This document shows positions 1 to 7,900 of a DNA stretch of 8,277 bases, in pieces; the stretch's first letter is position 1, and every line of letters begins with the position of its first letter. Made by a program: the position numbers and the translations under genes. Under the pieces are notes generated by a model. The model was not told where the DNA came from. It made no database searches and saw nothing but the letters and a program-made list of their open reading frames with translations. Source of the DNA: an uncultured Odoribacter sp. (GTDB lineage Bacteria; Bacteroidota; Bacteroidia; Bacteroidales; Marinifilaceae); assembly GCA_947176455.1 (NCBI GenBank), contig CAMWQQ010000062.1, forward strand, positions 1 through 8,277, written 5' to 3'.

Positions 1-202
1 TATTCCGCTCCACGAGGTCCAACACGGCGGTATTGACGGCCGCACTGCGACGGATGCCTTCAATCTGGGTTTCCGTCTTTATCATCTTGCGCGAAGGCAC
101 CCGACGTCCCTTCGCCTTATACTCCTTTATCTTCTGCTCGAGGTCAGCCATTCTCGCCACCTCGGCATCCGACAGGATTGTTTTGCTCTTAAAGAATTTC
201 AT
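1..202 (-). CDS. map: Type I methionine aminopeptidase, 5' part only (cut by window edge)
   Basis: Only the first 67 codons are in the window. The frame opens at 202 with MKFFKSKTILSDAEVARMAD and continues open to the edge. From residue 40 it reads MIKTETQIEGIRRSAAVNTA, which is the characteristic start of type I methionine aminopeptidases (first helix and substrate-pocket entry). These cytosolic metalloenzymes remove the initiator methionine from nascent proteins. The metal-binding Asp/His/Glu residues lie further on and are outside the window, so activity cannot be judged. Residues 1-39 are a Lys/Arg/Glu-rich, mostly helical extension absent from short enzymes such as the E. coli one. An alternative ATG at 85 would give the classical short form; I prefer 202 because the frame is continuous and the extension has coherent coding character. 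Bacteroidota often carry more than one map; this copy is not next to ribosomal protein genes in the part visible. The family call rests on sequence recognition. Confidence 0.8.
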   Translation of the reverse strand, partial: MKFFKSKTILSDAEVARMADLEQKIKEYKAKGRRVPSRKMIKTETQIEGIRRSAAVNTAVLDLVERN

Positions 203-324
203 GATGACTACAATATGGACGGGACATACGCATGCCCCGTTTCGGGCAGGCAAGTTACACAATAATTCGGCAATAGTTGGTCGTTTCCCTTATCAAAATG
301 CAGACCAGGCAAAAATTCATTGAA
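203..324 (-). promoter_or_regulatory. map 5' leader with two competing hairpins
   Basis: This 122-base gap separates the end of the GNAT gene from the map start. Read on the minus strand, segment TGCCCG (248-243) can pair with CGGGGCA (239-233) around an AAA loop with one bulged G. The same middle segment, extended to ACGGGGCAT (240-232), can instead pair with ATGTCCCGT (227-219) around a GCGT loop, as nine pairs including one G-U. The two hairpins share the middle strand and cannot coexist. The second ends 16 bases before the map ATG and is not followed by a T-run, so it does not look like an intrinsic terminator. It could affect map translation or be chance. No convincing terminator for the upstream GNAT gene and no well-formed promoter was found; TAACTTG at 256-250 is only a weak -7 match. 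Confidence 0.35.
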
Positions 325-837
325 CTACACCAACTCCAGCATATCGAAAAACATCAAACGCGTATGTTCGTTCACAATCTTCTCGGACAAAACTTTGAAG
401 TGATTCTTTTGATAAAAATCCATGGCAGAGAGATAAGCGTCAACCGTAAGATACCTAAATGCCGAATAACTGGGGTTGTCATTGAGCATACCCTTAAGCA
501 GATTCAGCAGATCCGTCCCGATATTCCGTCCTTTATACCGCATTGAAACCGCAAACCTCCCAATCTTTATCGCCGGATAACTTCCGAACTTCTTGCCGTC
601 CGGAAAACTATCTTTTATTCTCTTCCATTGACTGTTTACCACCTCCTGTCTGCTGATTTTATCATTGAGCAAACAAAAGTAGGCAACAATATGACCTTCA
701 TCTTCAAGGATAAAAGAAGTTGCAATACGTTTTTCGGAAAAAACTTTGGCATCCTCGACAAGAAAGTTATTCAAATCTTCGTCTCCACAATCAAATCCGT
801 TAAGTTCGGTTTCGGGAGAAAGTCTTACAAGCTTCAT
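325..837 (-). CDS. GNAT-family N-acetyltransferase, probable toxin of a toxin-antitoxin pair
   Basis: This 170-residue protein is a single GNAT domain and probably transfers an acetyl group from acetyl-CoA. The opening FDCGDEDLNNFL (15-26) is the hallmark N-terminus of the toxin-type GNAT group (TacT, AtaT, ItaT, GmvT and relatives), whose characterised members acetylate the amino group of aminoacyl-tRNA and stop translation. The beta-4 strand KIGRFAV (91-97) leads into the acetyl-CoA loop RYKGRNIGT (100-108), which fits R-x-x-G-x-G/A except for Asn105 at the last position. VDAYLSAMDFYQKNHF (132-147) is motif B; Tyr142 sits where the general-acid tyrosine is expected. There is no signal peptide or membrane segment, so it should be cytosolic. 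It starts one base after the stop of the 56-residue gene upstream, indicating translational coupling. Sampled stretches (20 G+C of 60 at both 361-420 and 661-720) are AT-rich, suggesting acquisition. Toxicity is inferred from family and layout; a plain acetyltransferase remains possible. Confidence 0.8.
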   Translation of the reverse strand: MKLVRLSPETELNGFDCGDEDLNNFLVEDAKVFSEKRIATSFILEDEGHIVAYFCLLNDKISRQEVVNSQWKRIKDSFPDGKKFGSYPAIKIGRFAVSMRYKGRNIGTDLLNLLKGMLNDNPSYSAFRYLTVDAYLSAMDFYQKNHFKVLSEKIVNEHTRLMFFDMLELV

Positions 838-838
838 C

Positions 839-1009
839 CTATATGCAGATAGTAATGTATTCCTTCGCTTTCCTTACTGCCGCCTTGAGTTTTCTTGTAT
901 TCTCGGCACGTTGCTCCTTGGTTAGATTTTCCACTTCTAACCTAAGCTTCTCGAAGCGAACAGCATCATCGCCTGTCAAAACCGGGGTTTCTGCTATAGG
1001 TCTTGCCAT
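839..1009 (-). CDS. Small 56-residue protein, putative antitoxin of the GNAT toxin
   Basis: The frame runs from ATG at 1009 to TAG at 839 and encodes 56 residues, starting MARPIAETPVLTGDDAVRFE and ending YITICI. The N-terminus (MARP..ETPVLTG.DA.RF) matches, from memory, small Bacteroidota proteins that commonly precede GNAT acetyltransferase genes. The rest (21-50) is highly charged, rich in Lys, Arg and Glu, and probably helical. The gene lies one base before the acetyltransferase start, in the order antitoxin then toxin, and a -7 promoter element sits 31 bases upstream. I infer that it neutralises the acetyltransferase by binding it and may repress its own promoter. It is far shorter than DUF1778 ribbon-helix-helix antitoxins, and I see no clear DNA-binding fold. 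The start is well supported because the ATG is preceded by an A-rich stretch (GAAAAAAACTC) typical of Bacteroidota leaders. Confidence 0.72.
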   Translation of the reverse strand: MARPIAETPVLTGDDAVRFEKLRLEVENLTKEQRAENTRKLKAAVRKAKEYITICI

Positions 1010-1039
1010 GAGTTTTTTTCTATATTATTAAGTGTTTTA

Positions 1040-1047
1040 CAAAGTTA
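1040..1047 (-). promoter_or_regulatory. Likely Bacteroidota -7 promoter element of the GNAT toxin-antitoxin unit
   Basis: Read on the minus strand, 1047-1040 is TAACTTTG, an exact match to the TAnnTTTG -7 consensus of Bacteroidota housekeeping promoters. It would place the transcript start near 1033, giving a leader of about 24 bases before the ATG at 1009. No TTTG lies at the usual distance upstream (one is only three bases away, in AAATTTGTCG), so the -33 element is weak or absent. The position between the operon terminator (1124-1152) and the small gene supports the call. Confidence 0.45.
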
Positions 1048-1123
1048 CGACAAATTTCCGAGACTTGGGGATGATTATAGCAAAATTCTTTATCGCCTCA
1101 CACAACAAGAGGTTTAGCACAAA

Positions 1124-1152
1124 ACAAGGGGCTGTCGGTGACAGCCCCTTGT
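1124..1152 (-). terminator. Intrinsic terminator of the susCD operon
   Basis: This is a perfect 13-bp inverted repeat, ACAAGGGGCTGTC, with a three-base loop. On the minus strand the second arm runs into TTTTG. It starts 27 bases after the TAA of the PKD-like gene (1180-1182), the last gene of the operon. The GGGGCTGTC/GACAGCCCC stem type is common at Bacteroidota gene ends. The T-run is short, so some readthrough into the downstream pair is possible. On the plus strand no T-run follows directly, and no gene needs it there. Confidence 0.8.
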
Positions 1153-1179
1153 GGTCAGGTCTTCGTTTTTCAAGAACGG

Positions 1180-2724
1180 TTACCAGTGCATCTCATCCCC
1201 AGTACCGCTATAATTATATTTCTGATACTTAATCATCACGTCCACCGGACGTCCGGCAACGCCCGTGTACTTCTGAATCAAGCTACGGTCGTCCAGTTTC
1301 AGCACCACCACATCCCCTTTCGGTTCATCCGACATCGCATCGCTGTCCGCTCCATAACGGGAAATCCCCAACAACAGTTCCTGCTCCGTTCTGGCAGCTG
1401 ACATACAGGTGATTTGGGCATCCCCCTCATATCCGGCATCGCTCAAGCCCCACACCACATCTTTGGCACCGGGAGCAATGCCGTTCTCCAGTTCCCGCAA
1501 ATTGTAACGGTATAATTTGTCTGCCGTGGCAAAAAACAGGTAAGGTTCCGTGCGCACCGGATACCAGGAAGTCGTTTCGTTCACGACATCGGCAGGCACT
1601 TCCACTTCGGCAACCACGCTTAAGGGAGAGGAAAGCTTCAAATACAGCATCTTGTAATCCGAACCGTTGCTCAATACCGCCACAGAATAATTGGCTGTAG
1701 CAGTATGCGTTCCGTATATCAGCTTGTAGCCGGGATATTCGCCCAAAGTCGGACAATCAGACAAATTTCCGGAACTCGGAGCCCCTAAAAAGTGTCCATA
1801 CGTTTCATCGAATACGTATGACTTACTACGATCAGAACTCTCTGTCCATACCGGCATGAAGATAACCGGAGACAACGCCCCGCCCAACGGACTCTTTTTG
1901 TACACATTAGCCATTCTTTGAAAACCGCCGAAAGCCACAGTCTGGCAAGCCCACAATCCGTCATTGGCAATGGCATACAGATAACAGACATCAAACATCA
2001 TCATCTTACCAGGCAGATACAAACACGCCTGAGCGTCGAAATCCGTCACTCCCGGCAACCACTGCGGTGAACTGGCGGTAAAGAACGTATGGTCCACATA
2101 TTTGTCCGGACCTATCTCCTGAAGCGTCGTTTCGTCCAAACTCTTCAAACGATTATCCGTCACAACAATCAATCCCGAATTGTTATACTCCAAATCAAGC
2201 AAATAATTCCGGTGCATCTTTTTGGGTTCGACACCCAATGGATGTCCTATAATCGCCTCATAGAAATTGGGCGTGAAGACAGCGCCCTCCTTGTCCAGAC
2301 GTTTGAAAGACAATTCAGCATGTCCTTGGTATTTGCTCAAGACCAATATCCCGTCTCCGGCAGTAGAACTCGCCACATTGATGTTGAAATTCCGGAAAGC
2401 CTTGGTTCCCAACTCCTTGTCTGTCACGACAAAACGGGCTACATTCTCCCCCAATGGGAAATTGGCATATACCCTCAAATCCTTGGTCGTCGCCACCGGT
2501 TCACGGTTGACCTCCCAAAGATAGGTAAACCGATTGGTATCCGCATACAGGGTTCCCTCCAGTTCCACCGGAATGACCAACAAATCCATTTGGTCGCAAC
2601 GAATCAACGTATCAATCCCCTGAATCGTCACCTGGTTGATTTCCCTGTAATCATAATTGCCCTTATCGTCATAACACGCCCAGGCAAAAATCATCGCATA
2701 TAAAAGAAAAACTATTTTTTTCAT
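1180..2724 (-). CDS. PKD-like family outer-membrane lipoprotein with probable C-terminal beta-propeller
   Basis: This 514-residue protein starts with a lysine-headed hydrophobic stretch (MKKIVFLLYAMIFAWAC) ending in a lipobox-like site, with Cys17 as the predicted lipidated residue. It is therefore a lipoprotein, probably at the outer membrane or cell surface. CYDDKGNYDYREINQVTI (17-34) is typical of the Bacteroidota PKD-like family next to DUF4843 genes. Residues about 28-118 look like an immunoglobulin-like PKD fold (FTYLWEVN at 66-73, RFVVTDKELG at 97-106). From about 122 on, repeated beta-rich segments (GDGILVLSKY 124-132 region, GLIVVTD 184-190, LYAIANDGLW 249-258, PYLFFATADKLYRYNL 394-409, GDVVVLKLDD 470-479) suggest propeller blades. 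No catalytic motif is visible. It is last in the operon, 11 bases after the DUF4843 stop, and followed by the terminator. Its role is probably to bind or present the ligand of the SusC/SusD transporter; this is inference, as the family's function is not known to me. Confidence 0.85.
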   Translation of the reverse strand: MKKIVFLLYAMIFAWACYDDKGNYDYREINQVTIQGIDTLIRCDQMDLLVIPVELEGTLYADTNRFTYLWEVNREPVATTKDLRVYANFPLGENVARFVVTDKELGTKAFRNFNINVASSTAGDGILVLSKYQGHAELSFKRLDKEGAVFTPNFYEAIIGHPLGVEPKKMHRNYLLDLEYNNSGLIVVTDNRLKSLDETTLQEIGPDKYVDHTFFTASSPQWLPGVTDFDAQACLYLPGKMMMFDVCYLYAIANDGLWACQTVAFGGFQRMANVYKKSPLGGALSPVIFMPVWTESSDRSKSYVFDETYGHFLGAPSSGNLSDCPTLGEYPGYKLIYGTHTATANYSVAVLSNGSDYKMLYLKLSSPLSVVAEVEVPADVVNETTSWYPVRTEPYLFFATADKLYRYNLRELENGIAPGAKDVVWGLSDAGYEGDAQITCMSAARTEQELLLGISRYGADSDAMSDEPKGDVVVLKLDDRSLIQKYTGVAGRPVDVMIKYQKYNYSGTGDEMHW

Positions 2725-2735
2725 AACGAGCTACA

Positions 2736-3470
2736 TTAATTTTCATTTGTAAGTTCCTCCAAACCGGACATGGTTACCCGCATGCCGGTCTCGTCATCGA
2801 CAATCACATTCTTGTTCAACCAGTCAGACATCACCCAAGATTTTGTCTGCATTTCCGCATCGGTACCAGTAAACTCGTTTTCATTGTCAAACCTCGCACT
2901 CTGTTCTATCAGAAACAGCCATTTCTTGGGATGATACCACTTCAACAGGTTCGAATACTCCTCCCACCAAAGCGGTGCCGCCAGGAAATTATTTACCGAT
3001 AGCTTCATCTCTCTTCCTTCATCGAGTTCCACCTGAAAATCATCGCCCGACTCCAATGCCAGCATCAGCGTCTTGAACTCCGGATTCCGGAAACTGGAAC
3101 TTAGAGGTTCACGGAACAACACTATCCGAAGGGTATCTTGAAAACGGTCGGGACCGAACACCTGTTTTTCTTCCAACGGTTCATAATGCACCCCGGCAAC
3201 CATATCGGTGGTTCCTTTCAAACGAGTCCCGTTTTCAAGCACTTTTACCCGATAAGTTCGAGGCTCGGCGGAAGCATTTCCCAGCAACCGAACCACGATT
3301 TTAGCCGTATCCACCGTCACCTCCTCCGGCAATTTCCCAAACGAGAACCGGACGGAATCGACAAAATCAAAATACAGCCGATTCACATCGTCATATTGGT
3401 ATTTAATCTCATTGTCACATCCCTGCAACCCGAAGCAGAGCAGACAAATCATGTATATCATCTTTCTCAT
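2736..3470 (-). CDS. DUF4843 domain-containing lipoprotein
   Basis: The chosen start at 3470 gives 244 residues and places MRKMIYMICLLCFGLQGC at the N-terminus, a clear lipoprotein signal with lipobox LQGC and lipidated Cys18. The open frame extends upstream to 3629, but that part overlaps susD in another frame and would bury the signal, so it is rejected. Features recalled for DUF4843 proteins are visible: an Ig/Calx-beta-like N-terminal half with VRLLGNASAEPRTYRVKV (60-77), AGVHYEPLE (92-100) and DTLRIVLFR (112-120), then the aromatic segment PLWWEEYSNLLKWYHPKKW (166-184). It starts four bases after the susD stop and is followed after 11 bases by the PKD-like gene, in the SusC-SusD-DUF4843-PKD order found at many Bacteroidota loci. 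It is probably a surface or outer-membrane accessory of the transporter. The specific function is unknown, and no enzymatic motif is seen. Confidence 0.85.
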   Translation of the reverse strand: MRKMIYMICLLCFGLQGCDNEIKYQYDDVNRLYFDFVDSVRFSFGKLPEEVTVDTAKIVVRLLGNASAEPRTYRVKVLENGTRLKGTTDMVAGVHYEPLEEKQVFGPDRFQDTLRIVLFREPLSSSFRNPEFKTLMLALESGDDFQVELDEGREMKLSVNNFLAAPLWWEEYSNLLKWYHPKKWLFLIEQSARFDNENEFTGTDAEMQTKSWVMSDWLNKNVIVDDETGMRVTMSGLEELTNEN

Positions 3471-3474
3471 AGTC

Positions 3475-4914
3475 TCAATTTTTGGTACTGTTTCCATATT
3501 CATATTCAACTTCCGGCAACGGGAATACAAAAATCTCATCGCTGGCAGCTTTCCGTTCGTCAGCGGTATTGCCCGAAATATCATGGTGCAAACGTTTATA
3601 AGCAAAGAAAAGCATGCCTTCGCCCACAAACTCCTTGCGAATCTCCTGCAATATCACCTCTTCCGTCACCACCTGGGGTTGCACCTCCTTCGAAGTCCGA
3701 GACTGTTTGAACGTCTGCAGCAATTCGGAAGCATGCACCGGGTCGTCTTCCAGCCAACCCTCGGCTGCTATCAGATACATCTCCGACAAGCGAATCAGCG
3801 GAACTTTCGGGAAGAAACGTACGCTGTTGTCGGAATTGAACTTGCAGATATAAACATTATTTCTGAACCACTCCAGGCGATAATCCTCAAAATCTCCCTC
3901 GTATATGCTCATTTGAAATCCTCCAGCCATCTGCAAATTTCCTTCCTGGTCCAACATCTGCTTATGCCGGCTTTTCGCATTCTCCTTGATATTTTTGTTC
4001 CGCAGAGAAAAAATATGTTCATCGGAAAAAAGCAAATCCTTGTCCGCCACCTCTTCCACTTTCAAGCTCTTCTCATAATCCAGCAAGGCAAATTTTTCGC
4101 TTTCAATGACCTCTTCCGCCAACTTGCGGGCTTCCTTCTTGTAATCTCCGCCCATGCCCAGATACACCCGTGCCAGCAACGCCTTTGCCGCATAGTAATT
4201 CATCCGGGCGACATACTGGTCGGACTGGTCCTTGTTATCTTTTTCCCCGTTGCCCCACTCGTAAGGAACCACGGACCGAATCGGGTCGTTTTCCAGCAAT
4301 TGCAACGCATCGTTCAAATCCTTTATCACCAATCCCAAGAAATCTGCGGTAGCATAGACTTCCGGAGCCTGTACGCCGAACTTTCCCTGCCAGGGCAGAC
4401 GAACCTCCTTGCCACGTTTCACATCGGGTGCGAACAGCCGGTAAACATCGTAATGATGCCATGCCCGGAGCGCCAAAGCTTCTCCCTTTATCTGACTGCG
4501 ACGTGCCTCGCTCAACACCGAAGCGTTTCTGTCGCTCCATTCCAGAATATTGTTAATTGCCGCAATGTTGGCATACAATCCACGCCACACGAGATAAATA
4601 TAGCTCTCCATGCTCGCGTCTTCATAGTCATAATCCCGAAATATTTTAATTCCGTTGGGAATCGCAGAATAATCGTACGTTCTCGACATCACTTCCAACA
4701 TCCCGAACGAAAGATTCTGTCCGTACAGCGTACTCGTCGACATATCGTAATATACCCCCGCCAACGCTTCGGTAAACCCACGTTCGGTACTGAACAGTTC
4801 CGATTCCGAACTCTCGTTTATCAATTTCACATCCAACCAGGAATTGCAGGAGCATATCAACAATGCCCACAACACATTCCAAATGCTATTTTTTACTTTC
4901 ATATATACTATCAT
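3475..4914 (-). CDS. SusD/RagB-family substrate-binding outer-membrane lipoprotein
   Basis: This 479-residue protein is the surface lid that captures substrate and closes over the SusC barrel. The N-terminus has a hydrophobic stretch (11-20) and a lipobox-like site, with Cys23 as the likely lipidated residue, followed by NSWLDVK as in many SusD proteins. Family landmarks are present in order: GEALALRAWHHYDVYRLFAP (144-163) and MNYYAAKALLARVYL (238-252) from the TPR scaffold, then PLIRLSEMYLIAAE (372-385), IRKEFVGEGMLFFAYKR (425-441) and the C-terminal FVFPLPEVEYEYGN (462-475). Length is normal for the family. The start at 4914 leaves 14 bases after susC; a second in-frame ATG at 4902 (MKVKNSIWNVLW) makes a more conventional signal peptide and may be the real start. 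Its ligand cannot be read from the sequence. The short gaps on both sides point to one transcript with susC and the DUF4843 gene. Confidence 0.93.
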   Translation of the reverse strand: MIVYMKVKNSIWNVLWALLICSCNSWLDVKLINESSESELFSTERGFTEALAGVYYDMSTSTLYGQNLSFGMLEVMSRTYDYSAIPNGIKIFRDYDYEDASMESYIYLVWRGLYANIAAINNILEWSDRNASVLSEARRSQIKGEALALRAWHHYDVYRLFAPDVKRGKEVRLPWQGKFGVQAPEVYATADFLGLVIKDLNDALQLLENDPIRSVVPYEWGNGEKDNKDQSDQYVARMNYYAAKALLARVYLGMGGDYKKEARKLAEEVIESEKFALLDYEKSLKVEEVADKDLLFSDEHIFSLRNKNIKENAKSRHKQMLDQEGNLQMAGGFQMSIYEGDFEDYRLEWFRNNVYICKFNSDNSVRFFPKVPLIRLSEMYLIAAEGWLEDDPVHASELLQTFKQSRTSKEVQPQVVTEEVILQEIRKEFVGEGMLFFAYKRLHHDISGNTADERKAASDEIFVFPLPEVEYEYGNSTKN

Positions 4915-4928
4915 TAATCTGTTAACGA

Positions 4929-7900
4929 CTAAAAGGTGGCATTCAAACCGAAATTAAACGTCCGGGCAAAGGGATAGCTGGTACCTCTTTCCTGTTTTAC
5001 CGACGACAAGCGGAACAAATCGCTGGTACTGAACAATACTTTAAGACGTTCCATATACAATTTCCGGGCAATACTCAAAGGCAGTTCATAAGACAACGAA
5101 ACGCTCTGCAAAGACAACAAGTTGTTGTCGAAAACCAGCCGGCTCGTCTGATAGGGAGTCGAAGTGTCGCTGATTCTTCTGAACTTCGCCTGGTCTCCCG
5201 GATTCTTCCAACGGTCGTACAACGCCCGACGGTCGACATTCCTGTAAGGGTTTGCACCTTCCACCTTGGACGCCAACGTAGCATTGTAAATCTTGCCACC
5301 ATACTGGTATTTAAACAGCAAATACAGGTTAAATCCTTTCCAGCTCAGATTGGTATTCACATTTCCCTCGATAGTCGGTCTCATGTCCCCGATATCAACC
5401 TTGTCGTCGGAATTATACTCGAAACTCAATTCGCCGTTCCGCTTGATGTAAACCTCATTTCCCGTTGCCGGGTCGATGCCGGCAGAGCGTACAATCATCA
5501 AAGCCGTCTGAGAGCGTCCCACCTCGTATTTGCGGTACACTTCCGTCCCTCTGTTGTGATAATCATTATCCGCATTCCGATTGATTTCTTCCAATTGGTT
5601 GGACAAACGGGTAATCTTGCTCTTGTTGTGGAAAGCCGCCAAAGTCACATTCCACCTTAAATTCTTAGCCGAGTTCCGAATCAAATTAAAGCGCAAACGT
5701 CCCTCGACACCGGTATTTTTCAGGCGTCCGATGTTTTCCACATAACTGTCAAAACCCGTAGACGGGGCTATGGTAAGCGGCAAAAGCAAATTCTTCGTGT
5801 TCTTGACATAGAAATCACCGTTGAAGACAATCAACCCTTTCAGGATGGTCAAGTCCAATCCGACATTGTAGGAATTGGTCACCTGCCACTTCAAATCGGG
5901 ATTTCCGAAACCAGCCAACGAAACGCCGAATACTCCGTTGTACTCCCGGTCAAAATTGTAGTTATAAGTCGTCAACGCCTGGGTCGATGAGAAGTTGGTC
6001 GTACCCGTGCTTCCCATGGATGCCCTCAGCTTCAACATATTTTCCTCGTCGGCATTCCAGAAATGTTCTTTGTGGACATTCCAAGCCACACCCAACGACC
6101 AGAAAGGAGCGAAACGGGAATTCCGTCCGAATTTACTGGAGCCGTCCGTCCGGAAAGAAAAATCCAGGAAATAACGGTTGTCGTATCCATAATTCAGGTT
6201 GGAGAAAAAGCCCACCAGACGAGACTTGTCATAAGATCCGCTCGGCTTTGTATTTTCCTTGAAAGTACTTGCCGCACCGATAAAAACCATATCCGGATTA
6301 ATGAACCCTACGCCATAAAAAGACTCGCCTTGCGATTCCGACTGGGTAAGGTTGCTACCGATGCCGACATTCAGCATGTGCCTGTCCATGGTCTTGTTAA
6401 ATGCCAGCGTCAGGTTGCCGTCAAACCGGTCGCTCTGTCCCTTGCTCAAATAATACTCCCCTTTCTTTTTGGGGTCGCTTTCCGAGGAATACGCCAGATC
6501 ACCGGGGGCTTTATACAAATCCCGACGGGAGAATTGACGGGAATAGCTGAACCGTCCCTGCAAACGCAAGGCAGGAATAATCCGCCAGTCTATATTGAAA
6601 TTGTCCTGAATGGAAGTATAGACATCCTTGTTGCGATTCGGCAGATTGGCATTATACAAGGGATTCCAGTCGTCCGAAGAAAGTTTCTTCACATAGTTTC
6701 CGTCCTCATCGTATATTCGGTCGTAAGGATTCTGGCTGGCATAATTGGAAAAAGTGCCGTAAGGAGAGTTCTTCCCTTTCACGTCGTCCACCGACAAGTC
6801 GTTCCGGATATAGAAATTGGAACCGATGTTGTAATTAAAGGTCAGGTTGATGCCCAGACGGTCACGTCCGGATTGTTTCATGACTCCCTTGTCCGTGTCG
6901 TACCGCAAATCAACGCCATAACGGAAATACCGGTCTCCCCCTTCAAAATTCAGGGAGTAACGCTGATTCACCGAAGTGGTCAACGGCTGGGACAACCAGT
7001 AGGTGTTCACACCCCGCTGTACCTCTTCCAGGCGCGAGTTGTAAAGTTCCTCCAAACGAAGTTGCTCCTTGTAATTGTCCTTGTCGACATATACCTTCTC
7101 GCTCAAACGTTCGTATTCCAGCTTTTCCCTGGCATTCATCAGATTATAATCCCGCAGGTCCGGAATCGAAACATTGTAATTCGCATTCAGGTTCACCCGG
7201 ATTTTCCCGGACTTCGGACGTATGGTCGTAATCACGATGACCCCGTTGGCACCCCGAGAACCGTACAACGCCGTAGCACTGGCATCCTTCAGGATAGTCG
7301 TCGATTCAATCCGGTTCAAATCCATATCATAAATCCGTTCCGCCGAAACTTCCACACCGTCCAGGATATACAAAGGAGCATTGGGATTGGTCAGAGCGTC
7401 GTCCGCATTGGCACGCAAGTCAAATCCGTTTTCGCCCCGAATGGTGATGTCCGGAATGATATTGGGGTTAGACCCGTTCGTCAGGCTTTCAGCCAAACGA
7501 ATGGACGGGTCGAAGGCATTCAGCGCCTGAAGGATGTTCAACGCTCCGACCTTCTTCAATTCTTCGGTCGGTATGGTCACCTCCGAACCGGTAAAACTCT
7601 CTTTCGACTTGGAGAAATAACCGGTCACCACCACTTCCTCCATTTCCTCGGCTTCCTCTTCCATGACGATGTTCAACGCTTCTCCTCCCACAGCCTCCAC
7701 TTCTTTCTTGCGCATACCGACAAAAGTGCATTCCAGCACTATCGGTCCACCGGCAAGCGTCTGAATGGCAAACTTTCCGTTCACATCCGTAGCGACGCCC
7801 AGTTTCGTACCCTTTATCACCACCGTCACGCCGGGTATCGGATTGCCCGACTTGTCCGTAACCGTTCCTTTGATTTCCCGCGTCTCGCTTTGTGCCTGTG

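Noticed and set aside
310..324. Short palindrome TTCAATGAA followed by TTTTTG just after the GNAT stop, as a candidate terminator.
   Set aside because: The stem is only four pairs with a one-base loop, which cannot form; the T-run alone is not evidence of termination.
843..1031. A 62-codon plus-strand frame with hydrophobic segments opposite the small antitoxin gene.
   Set aside because: The minus-strand frame fits the two-gene layout, the one-base spacing to the acetyltransferase and the promoter element; the plus-strand frame has no supporting context.
1032..1232. Possible small plus-strand gene in the gap after the susCD operon.
   Set aside because: It runs straight through the terminator hairpin at 1124-1152 and into the end of the PKD-like gene, and its translation has no coherent character.
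2089..2703. A 204-codon plus-strand open frame opposite the PKD-like gene.
   Set aside because: It overlaps a well-supported lipoprotein gene and has no signal peptide, domain or plausible start context.
3471..3629. N-terminal extension of the DUF4843 gene upstream of 3470.
   Set aside because: It would overlap the C-terminal coding part of susD by about 155 bases and place the lipoprotein signal in mid-protein; the ATG at 3470 directly precedes a clean signal peptide.
3412..4917. A 501-codon open frame on the plus strand opposite susD.
   Set aside because: It is antisense to the complete SusD gene and its translation shows no family motif, so it is a shadow frame.
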